Source: Nitrospira sp.
GTDB taxonomy: Bacteria; Nitrospirota; Nitrospiria; Nitrospirales; Nitrospiraceae
Direction of reading: 5' to 3'
Assembly: GCA_020216985.1 (NCBI GenBank)
Contig: JAIWOH010000033.1
Location: 1 to 10,000, forward strand
Length of the DNA stretch: 10,000 nt
Part shown: piece after piece, positions 1-5,799 of the stretch
Layout: every line of letters begins with the position of its first letter
Position numbering within the stretch: position 1 is the first letter of the stretch
Translations under genes and position numbers: made by a program
Notes under the pieces: model-generated
The model's database searches: none
What the model was told of the DNA's origin: nothing
The model's input: only the letters and a program-made list of their open reading frames with translations

Positions 1-394
1 CGTCGAAGAAATGGCAAAAAGGGCCGTGGCCGATGTCGTGAACCAGGGCGGTGACGCGCAGCAATTCTTCGACGTAGTTGGCCGAGGGCACGTCCGGGAC
101 GACTTTTTTGAGAAACGGATAGAGATGGCGGGCGAATCGTCCGGCCACGTGCATAGTGCCGAGGGAATGGACGAACCGGCTGTGCTCGGCCGACGGATAC
201 ACCCAACGCGCGCTTTGTAACTGGTAAATGTACCGGAGCCGCTGGACCCACGGCGAATCGATCAAATCCTTCTCGGTTCGCTCGGAGGGGTCGGGCTCGG
301 CGTAGGGAACGGTAAACGAGAGGTAGCGATGGATGGGATCGGCGATGAGCGCCGATCCGTCATAAGGAGCGTTCGATCGGTCGGTATGATCCAT
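1..394 (-). CDS. HD-domain phosphohydrolase, COG1078/SAMHD1-like (partial, 3' end outside window)
   Basis: Reading leftwards from the ATG at 394, 131 codons are open to the window edge, so the C-terminal part is missing. The protein begins MDHTDRSNAPYDGS, then shows the pattern of the COG1078 family: a DPIHRY motif near residue 21, SPWVQRLRYIYQLQ, EHSRFVHSLGTMHVAG and the HD signature LVHDIGHGPFCHFFD. The histidine in FVHSLG and the HD pair match the metal-binding residues of HD phosphohydrolases. Relatives include dNTP triphosphohydrolases such as SAMHD1, so nucleotide triphosphate or phosphate-ester hydrolysis in the cytoplasm is likely, but the substrate cannot be told from this fragment. 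The start follows an in-frame TAA (407-409) that ends the upstream gene, leaving 12 bases between them; no strong Shine-Dalgarno is visible, which suggests translation coupled to that gene. The family call is secure; the exact activity is not. Confidence 0.87.
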   Translation of the reverse strand, partial: MDHTDRSNAPYDGSALIADPIHRYLSFTVPYAEPDPSERTEKDLIDSPWVQRLRYIYQLQSARWVYPSAEHSRFVHSLGTMHVAGRFARHLYPFLKKVVPDVPSANYVEELLRVTALVHDIGHGPFCHFFD

Positions 395-406
395 GACGAA
401 TCGATC

Positions 407-922
407 TTAGCTCACTTGCTTTGAAGGCGGCAACGACGAGCGCGTCGCTCGGTTGGGCGACGAACGATACCGGAGAATGAACACGTACGCCAACGGGTAC
501 GACGCCAGCGCCCCGATCAGGCTCAAAACCAATCCGCCGACCATGAACGGAATCAGGTACGGCGCGACCTGTGTGTAAATTCCCATGAAACTGAGATCGT
601 TCCATGTCAACGGGGGGATTTCCGTCTGTCCCAACAACCGGGCGCCGGTCCAATAGGTCGCACCCAGGATCGGCACGATCGTCCAGGGGTTGTTGACGAA
701 GGCGCCGGCCAAGAGCGCCACCACGTTGAGACCGAAGAGCCACGCGCACAGGATCGCCATGATCGTATGGAGGCCATAGGCCGGGCAAAACGCGATGAAT
801 ACGCCCACGGCGAAGGCGAGGGCGGTCCGCTGCGGCGGCTCTTCAAGATGAAGGACCTGGCGCAGCAAGGCTCTGAAAGAACGGGCGCGGAGCGCCGACG
901 TCTGGTTGTCCGGAGGCGTCAT
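407..922 (-). CDS. DUF2062 family integral membrane protein
   Basis: A 171-residue protein with the DUF2062 (COG3216) pattern: a short basic N-terminus (RARSFRALLRQVL), then PPQRTALAFAVGVFIAFCPAYGLHT (about 29-53) and the family hallmark NNPWTIVPI at 77-85. Hydrophobic segments at about 34-48, 52-75 and 122-150 suggest two or three inner-membrane helices, and the C-terminal tail is basic. No biochemical function is established for the family that I can name; in some proteins the domain is fused to or lies near glycosyltransferases and envelope genes, so an envelope role is only a guess. The ATG overlaps the thiL stop as ATGA (919-922), a classic translational-coupling arrangement, and there is no separate ribosome site. 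The next gene, an HD phosphohydrolase, starts 12 bases after this stop. Confidence 0.82.
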   Translation of the reverse strand: MTPPDNQTSALRARSFRALLRQVLHLEEPPQRTALAFAVGVFIAFCPAYGLHTIMAILCAWLFGLNVVALLAGAFVNNPWTIVPILGATYWTGARLLGQTEIPPLTWNDLSFMGIYTQVAPYLIPFMVGGLVLSLIGALASYPLAYVFILRYRSSPNRATRSSLPPSKQVS

Positions 923-1962
923 GCGAAAAGGTGTTCGTAGCTGGTGACGGGCATCGGCCGCGTGATGCCGTCGGTGTCTCTCATGCGAATCCCGAATCGT
1001 CGGTGTCGAACGGTGCCGATGCGGGTGACCTGAAATCCTCTCGCGCGGGCCTGCCGCTCGATGGTTGCGTGCATCCGCGATGGAGCCGTAAACAAGAGCT
1101 CGTAATCTTCCCCGCCCGCGACGGCCAAATCAACGGGCGACAGGCGGCGGCTTTCCGCGTAGGCTCGGCAGGACGCCGAAATCGGGAGCGCGCCGCCGTC
1201 GATCTCCGCTCCCACGCCGCTTTCTTCGCAGATGTGCCGCAGATCCCCGGACAGGCCGTCCGAGAGATCGATGGCGGCGCTCGCCAATCGTTCCTGGTTG
1301 AGCCATCGGCCTTCCTTCACGCGGGCCGACGGACGGAGGTGGCGTTCGATGAGGACGCGGCGATCGACCGCGGACAACGAGAGAGAACGTCGGTTCGAAC
1401 GGGGCGATCGGCGTTCGTTCAGCAACCTGAACCCGGCCAAAGAGTCTCCCAACGTCCCCGTCACGTAGATATGGTCGCCGATATCGGCGCCGTGACGAAA
1501 CAGAGCTCGACCCGCGGTCGTATCGCCGATGAGCGTGATGCCGAGAAACACGCCGGCGCGGGAGACCGATGTATCGCCGCCGATCAGCACGACGTCGTGA
1601 AGACGGCAGGCCTCCATGAGACCGTCGTAGATCGCGAAAACGGATGCCGATTTGAAACGACGAGGAATCGCGAGTGCCATCAGCAGGTAGCGAGGGACGG
1701 CTCCCATGGCGGCAATGTCGCTGAGATTGGCCATGGCCGCGCGATAGCCGATCGTGGCGGGGTCGGCCGTGTCGAGATCAAAATGGACGCCTTCCGCCAA
1801 CAGGTCCGTCGTCACGTGCCACCATGCCGGTTTTTTTGCTGCGACGACGGCGGCGTCATCGCCGATTCCTTTAATGAGGCCCGGAGCGTATCCGGCAAAC
1901 CGATGCGCGATTGCCCGGATCAAGGAAAATTCAGCGATGGAAGAAACGTTTCGCCTAGCCAC
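919..1962 (-). CDS. thiL: Thiamine-monophosphate kinase
   Basis: ThiL phosphorylates thiamine monophosphate with ATP to give thiamine diphosphate, the active cofactor, in the cytoplasm. The 347-residue product has the family motifs in order: GEF-like AEFSLIRAI near 10-18, KGIGDDAAVV 31-40, TTDLLAEGVHF 51-61 (acidic metal and substrate site), MANLSDIAAMGAVP 77-90, IGGDTSVS 127-134, IDLSDGLSGDL 231-241 and AVAGGEDYELLF 280-291. These are the AIR-synthase-fold nucleotide and magnesium binding elements, all intact, and the length is usual for the family. The best start is GTG at 1962, placing the conserved EFSLI segment at the expected distance; no clear Shine-Dalgarno precedes it and no ATG lies nearer than residue 77, so the start is less certain than the gene. 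It lies 45 bases after lon and overlaps the following DUF2062 gene by 4 bases. No other thiamine gene is visible here, so its place next to lon is not explained by pathway. Confidence 0.95.
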   Translation of the reverse strand: MARRNVSSIAEFSLIRAIAHRFAGYAPGLIKGIGDDAAVVAAKKPAWWHVTTDLLAEGVHFDLDTADPATIGYRAAMANLSDIAAMGAVPRYLLMALAIPRRFKSASVFAIYDGLMEACRLHDVVLIGGDTSVSRAGVFLGITLIGDTTAGRALFRHGADIGDHIYVTGTLGDSLAGFRLLNERRSPRSNRRSLSLSAVDRRVLIERHLRPSARVKEGRWLNQERLASAAIDLSDGLSGDLRHICEESGVGAEIDGGALPISASCRAYAESRRLSPVDLAVAGGEDYELLFTAPSRMHATIERQARARGFQVTRIGTVRHRRFGIRMRDTDGITRPMPVTSYEHLFA

Positions 1963-2007
1963 GGATTGCCGGAGCGGGGTTAGGGGGGCGATGAATCGTC
2001 GGGATAT

Positions 2008-4494
2008 TTATAACACAGCCGACAGTTCCGGTGCGCGGCGCCGTTCCCGCCGCCGTTTCTCCACGTGGCCGGGCCGAGAAGGCGCCGCCGTCGAGGAAGA
2101 CGATGAGGATTTCTTGGGCTTCGGCGCCGTCTTAGTTTTGCGCCCCAGCGCGACCTTCATCACCTCGTCCATCGTATCGACGAATAAGATCCGGATGCCT
2201 TTTAAAAGGTGTTTGGGAATTTCCTCCAGATCTTTCTTGTTGCGCCGAGGCAGAATCACCGTCGTCAGCCTGGCCCGTTTGGCCGCCAGAATTTTCTCCT
2301 TGAGCCCGCCGACCGGCAACACACGCCCCCGCAACGTGATCTCTCCGGTCATGGCCAGATCCCTTCGCACGGGGATGCCGGACAAAGCCGACGCGACGGC
2401 GGTCGCCATCGTGATGCCCGCCGACGGTCCGTCTTTCGGAATGGCGCCGGCCGGCACGTGGATATGCAGGTCTTGTTTGCTGAACATGTCCGGATTGATG
2501 TGTAGCGTCTTTTCACGGGATCGCACGTAACTGAGCGCCGCTTGGGCGGATTCTTTCATGACGTCGCCCAGGTGCCCGGTCAGGGTCAACTGCCCCTTGC
2601 CTTTCATGACGGTGGCTTCGATGTGAAGCACGTCCCCCCCCGTTTCGGTCCAAGCCAAACCGGTCGCCACGCCGACTTCGTCTTTTTCTAGTTCCGCCTC
2701 GGGCACGTGTTTCGGAACCCCGAGGTACTTGTGCAAATTGGACGGATCGACCGTGAAGCCTTGCCCCTTGCCTTCCGCGACCTTTTTCGCCACTTTCCGC
2801 ATGATGTTGGCGATCTCGCGTTCCAAGTTTCGCACGCCGGCTTCCCGTGTGTAGTGCGAGATGATTTTTCTGATGGCCGGCTCGGTGATTTGAACATGCT
2901 GGTCGGTGATTCCGTGTTCATCCAATTGGCGCGGGATCAGGTACTTCTGGGCGATGCCGAGCTTTTCCTCTTCCGTGTAGCCGGGGATTTCGATGATCTC
3001 CATTCGGTCGCGGAGAGCGGGAAGGATGGGGTCGATCAAGTTGGATGTGGTGATGAACATGACCTCGCTCAAGTCGAAGGGCACGCCGAGATAATGGTCG
3101 GTGAAAGAGGCGTTTTGTTCCGGGTCCAATACCTCAAGAAGGGCTGCGGAGGGGTCGCCGCGGAAATCCATGCCGACTTTATCGACTTCGTCCAGCATGA
3201 ACACGGGATTGGCCGTCCCGGCCTGCTTCAATCCCTGGATGATGCGGCCCGGCAGCGCTCCGACATAGGTGCGGCGGTGCCCCCGAATTTCGGCTTCGTC
3301 GCGGACGCCACCCAGGCTGATGCGGACGAATTCGCGGCCCAGTGCGCGGGCGATCGACTTGCCCAACGAGGTTTTTCCGACGCCCGGCGGGCCGACGAAA
3401 CAAAGAATGGGGCCCTTCATCTTCTCCTTGAGCTTGCGGACGGCCAAGTATTCCAAAATCCGTTCCTTGACCTTCTCCAGGTCGTAGTGGTCTTCGTTCA
3501 GCACTTTGGCCGCGGCTCTGAGGTCCAGGTTGTCTTTCGACCGTTTGGACCACGGCAGTTCGACCATCCATTCCAAATAGGTGCGGACCGTGGCGGATTC
3601 GGCGGTGTCCGGGTGCATCTTTTCCAAACGTTTGAGCTGTTTCTCGGCTTCCTTGAGGACTTTCTCGGGCATCTTGGCGTCGGCGATCCGCTTGCGGAAC
3701 TCGGCGATTTCTTCCGTCCGTTCGTCCGATTCGCCCAGTTCTTTCTGTATCGCTTTGAGCTGTTCCCGCAGGAAGTACTCGCGCTGGGTCTTGTCCATCT
3801 CGCCTTTCGCCTGCGCCTGGATTTTTTGCTGCATGGACAGAACTTCGATTTCTTTGGCGAGGATATCGCTGACTCGGCGGAGGCGTTGAATCGGGTCGAG
3901 CACTTCCAGCACAGTCTGGGTCACATCGACTTTCAGGCCGAGATTCGACGCCACCATATCGGCCAATCGCCCCGGCTCTTCGAGGTTCTCGATCACGACC
4001 ATGACGTCGGGAATCAGGGCTTTGCCGAGGCTGACGAGACGCTCGATCTGTTCCTTGACGGTGCGCATGACTGCTTCGGCTTCCAAGGCGGTCGCCGTGG
4101 GTTTTGCGTCGGCCAATCTGTCGATCCGAACGGAGAAATAGGGATCTGTTTGAATGTATTTGACGATCTTTCCTTTCGCGATTCCTTGGACCAGGATTTT
4201 GATCCGTTCGTCGGGCAGCTTGAGCATCCGCATGATGATGCCTGCCGTGCCGATCGTATGGATGTCGTCGGGGGACGGGTTCTCGACGTCGAGAGCCTTT
4301 TGCGTGGCCAGAAAGATCATGCGGTTGCCGGCCAAGGCCGCCTCAATGGCCTTGATCGACATTTCGCGTCCGACGAAAAGCGGGAGCACCATGTAGGGGA
4401 AGACGACGATGTCGCGGACCGGCAGGAGCGGGAGCTGCGCCGGAATTTCGATGTTTTGGGGAACCTGGATCTCTTGCTCGTTCAGATCATTCAT
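2008..4494 (-). CDS. lon: ATP-dependent protease La (Lon), LonA type
   Basis: Lon is a homohexameric AAA+ serine protease of the cytoplasm that degrades misfolded and short-lived regulatory proteins. The 828 residues show a complete LonA: N-terminal substrate domain ([23 protein letters not shown], about 21-43), coiled-coil region (about 210-300), Walker [10 protein letters not shown] 368-376, Walker [10 protein letters not shown] 431-439, sensor and helical AAA lid, and a protease domain with the catalytic serine S691 in PKDGPSAGI and catalytic lysine K734 in GGLKEK, 43 residues apart as in E. coli Lon (S679/K722). After the usual end of the protease domain (about residue 785) there is an extra tail of about 40 residues, with a [10 protein letters not shown] run and a basic KRRRERRR stretch. 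The ATG at 4494 has a weak purine-rich site (AAGAAAGAG) about 7 bases upstream. It lies 81 bases downstream of galU, with a small dyad in the gap, and may have its own control; no heat-shock promoter or CIRCE element is evident. Confidence 0.98.
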   Translation of the reverse strand: MNDLNEQEIQVPQNIEIPAQLPLLPVRDIVVFPYMVLPLFVGREMSIKAIEAALAGNRMIFLATQKALDVENPSPDDIHTIGTAGIIMRMLKLPDERIKILVQGIAKGKIVKYIQTDPYFSVRIDRLADAKPTATALEAEAVMRTVKEQIERLVSLGKALIPDVMVVIENLEEPGRLADMVASNLGLKVDVTQTVLEVLDPIQRLRRVSDILAKEIEVLSMQQKIQAQAKGEMDKTQREYFLREQLKAIQKELGESDERTEEIAEFRKRIADAKMPEKVLKEAEKQLKRLEKMHPDTAESATVRTYLEWMVELPWSKRSKDNLDLRAAAKVLNEDHYDLEKVKERILEYLAVRKLKEKMKGPILCFVGPPGVGKTSLGKSIARALGREFVRISLGGVRDEAEIRGHRRTYVGALPGRIIQGLKQAGTANPVFMLDEVDKVGMDFRGDPSAALLEVLDPEQNASFTDHYLGVPFDLSEVMFITTSNLIDPILPALRDRMEIIEIPGYTEEEKLGIAQKYLIPRQLDEHGITDQHVQITEPAIRKIISHYTREAGVRNLEREIANIMRKVAKKVAEGKGQGFTVDPSNLHKYLGVPKHVPEAELEKDEVGVATGLAWTETGGDVLHIEATVMKGKGQLTLTGHLGDVMKESAQAALSYVRSREKTLHINPDMFSKQDLHIHVPAGAIPKDGPSAGITMATAVASALSGIPVRRDLAMTGEITLRGRVLPVGGLKEKILAAKRARLTTVILPRRNKKDLEEIPKHLLKGIRILFVDTMDEVMKVALGRKTKTAPKPKKSSSSSSTAAPSRPGHVEKRRRERRRAPELSAVL

Positions 4495-4526
4495 TGTGCG
4501 CTCTTTCTTGGCGTTTGCCCGGGTTA

Positions 4527-4540
4527 AAGACGGCCGTCTT
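4527..4540. repeat. 14-bp perfect palindrome in the lon leader
   Basis: AAGACGGCCGTCTT is a perfect 14-base palindrome about 35 bases before the lon ATG. It lies inside a larger 4521-4550 arrangement: GGGT and ACCC are at the outer ends, and in the lon-sense RNA CCGTC-GAA-GACGG can form a 5-bp hairpin that uses half of the palindrome. It could be an operator for a dimeric regulator, or an RNA structure in the lon leader. It has no loop and only a short T run (TTT), so it is a poor terminator. Function is unproven and chance is possible in GC-rich DNA. Confidence 0.4.
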
Positions 4541-4575
4541 CGACGGACCCGAGCATAAAAGATGGCGGAGCGGCC

Positions 4576-5472
4576 TTATGTGCGACGGTTCTGAACCATC
4601 GTGCGGGTTCGAGACAACAGGTATTCACGAAAGTCGGCGCCCAACGAGGGGTTCTTGAGCGCGAACTCGACGGTCGCAACCAAAAATCCGAGTTTGTCTC
4701 CGGCGTCGTGACGCTGCCCCTGGATTTCATGGGCGAACATCGGGGATTTCCTGCCCAGCTCTTTGAGCGCGTCGGTCAACTGAATTTCTCCGTTTTTCCC
4801 CGGGGGCGTTTTTCGCAGGATAGGGAAAATCTCTGGGGGAAGAATATATCGCCCGATCACGGCCAGTGTGGAGGGCGCGTCGGCGGGAGACGGCTTTTCC
4901 ACCATGTCCTCGACCCGATACAACCCTTGGGCGAGCCGCTTGGGGGTTACGATGCCGTATCGACCGACGTCGGATTTGGACACGTTCTGGACACCGAGCA
5001 CCGCGCCTTGACGTTTGCGGTAGACGTGGATCAATTGCGCGAGCGCCGGCACTTCGGCATCGATGATCTCGTCCCCGAGAATCACGGCGAACGGCTCGTC
5101 GCCGATCAGATGTTGGGCGCACAAGACGGCATGCCCCAATCCCAGCGCTTCCTGTTGCCGCACGTAGCAGAAATTGGCGAGGGTTGAAATCTGGCGAATT
5201 TGATGGAGAACTTGGCTTTTCCCCGTTCCTTTCAGGTTTTCTTCGAGTTCGACCGATCGGTCGAAGTGGTCTTCGATCGCCCGTTTGCCTCGACCCGTGA
5301 TCACGATGATGTCTTCGATGCCCGATGCCACCGCTTCTTCCACCGCGTATTGAATCAGGGGTTTGTCCACCAGCGGCAGCATTTCTTTGGGCGAAGCTTT
5401 TGTTGCGGGAAGGAAACGTGTGCCCAGGCCCGCTGCGGGGAGCACGGCTTTTCTGACGGTCGCGCGAGACAT
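4576..5472 (-). CDS. galU: UTP--glucose-1-phosphate uridylyltransferase
   Basis: GalU makes UDP-glucose from UTP and glucose-1-phosphate in the cytoplasm, feeding LPS core, capsule, trehalose or glycogen-type sugars. From ATG 5472 the protein is 298 residues, the usual size, beginning MSRATVRKAVLPAAGLGTRF. It has the nucleotidyltransferase signature AAGLGTRFLPATK at 13-25, followed by SPKEMLPLVDKPLIQY, GLGHAVLCA, VILGDEIID, a VEKP motif, VIGRYILPPEIF, NGEIQLTDA and HDAGDKLG, aligning well throughout with E. coli GalU. An alternative 12-codon longer start (TTG 5508) is rejected: that TTG is the first part of a TTGACA -35 box, and the added residues do not resemble the family. No Shine-Dalgarno precedes ATG 5472; the promoter places transcription start at or within a base or two of the ATG, so a leaderless mRNA is likely. 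It is first in a possible five-gene unit with lon 81 bases on. Confidence 0.96.
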   Translation of the reverse strand: MSRATVRKAVLPAAGLGTRFLPATKASPKEMLPLVDKPLIQYAVEEAVASGIEDIIVITGRGKRAIEDHFDRSVELEENLKGTGKSQVLHQIRQISTLANFCYVRQQEALGLGHAVLCAQHLIGDEPFAVILGDEIIDAEVPALAQLIHVYRKRQGAVLGVQNVSKSDVGRYGIVTPKRLAQGLYRVEDMVEKPSPADAPSTLAVIGRYILPPEIFPILRKTPPGKNGEIQLTDALKELGRKSPMFAHEIQGQRHDAGDKLGFLVATVEFALKNPSLGADFREYLLSRTRTMVQNRRT

Positions 5473-5479
5473 GCAGCGG

Positions 5480-5508
5480 ATACTATGTGATGGGGGAGGG
5501 GATGTCAA
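5480..5508 (-). promoter_or_regulatory. Sigma70-like promoter of galU (leaderless type)
   Basis: On the minus strand a perfect -35 box TTGACA (5508-5503) is followed by a 17-base spacer and a -10 box TAGTAT (5485-5480; 4 of 6 to TATAAT). The -10 box ends 7 bases before the galU ATG at 5472, so transcription is predicted to begin at about 5473-5472, essentially on the start codon. The sequence match is direct; activity and start site are inferred. Confidence 0.72.
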
Positions 5509-5521
5509 GAAAAGGGCGACT

Positions 5522-5544
5522 CGCGTTTGCGCCGACGAAACGCG
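5522..5544. repeat. Inverted repeat between the divergent promoters
   Basis: Arms CGCGTTT (5522-5528) and AAACGCG (5538-5544) are exact reverse complements separated by 9 bases. The repeat lies 13 bases upstream of the galU -35 box and about 66 bases upstream of the bamA -35 box. Spacing and symmetry would suit binding by a dimeric regulator of one or both promoters. No T run follows on either strand, so a terminator is unlikely. The function is inferred from position only. Confidence 0.4.
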
Positions 5545-5610
5545 GCATGACGCGACCGCGCGGCAGAGACCGTCGACGCGCCGAACTCAGAAGCGTTCGG
5601 CACCAAGTCC

Positions 5611-5639
5611 TTTACAATGGTTGGACGCATCAATATAAT
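5611..5639 (+). promoter_or_regulatory. Sigma70-like promoter of the bamA unit
   Basis: TTTACA (5611-5616; 5 of 6 to TTGACA), a 17-base spacer and a perfect TATAAT (5634-5639). Transcription would start near 5646, giving a 5' leader of roughly 155 bases before bamA. It stands out as AT-rich in a GC-rich region and is correctly oriented for bamA and the genes after it. No other comparably good promoter is seen before ompH, fabZ or lpxA, so it may drive the whole cluster. Confidence 0.72.
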
Positions 5640-5799
5640 CCGACAGTTTTTCCGGGGATGAAGCCGGATCGGGCTCGCATTGTCTTGCCTGTCTTGACGG
5701 CGGGCGGACGTTCATGTCCCCGTCGTCTTTGCTTTGTTCTGATGATCGAGAAGAACGCTGAGGATCGTCTTCGGTGTTGGCCGTTCGATAACGGAACCC

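Larger units (their letters stand above)
5473..5799. other. Divergent intergenic region between galU and bamA
   Basis: This 327-base stretch separates the two divergent transcription units. It holds a minus-strand promoter for galU near its left end, a plus-strand promoter for bamA near the middle (5611-5639), an inverted repeat with 7-bp arms at 5522-5544 and, right of the bamA promoter, about 150 bases of probable bamA leader. Small open frames cross it on both strands, but none has a good ribosome site or recognisable product. I see no tRNA, small RNA or riboswitch pattern that I could name. Confidence 0.75.

Noticed and set aside
931..1983. 350-codon plus-strand frame opposite thiL
   Set aside because: Mirrors thiL almost exactly; thiL has all its catalytic motifs, while this frame has none and no ribosome site.
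2707..4527. 606-codon open frame on the plus strand opposite lon
   Set aside because: It lies wholly against a textbook Lon with intact motifs. Its length follows from lon avoiding TTA, CTA and TCA codons, which would read as stops in the antisense frame. The translation is F/D/H/Q-rich with no family motif.
5473..5508. 12-residue N-terminal extension of galU starting at TTG 5508
   Set aside because: The TTG is part of a perfect TTGACA -35 box, and the extension does not match GalU N-termini.
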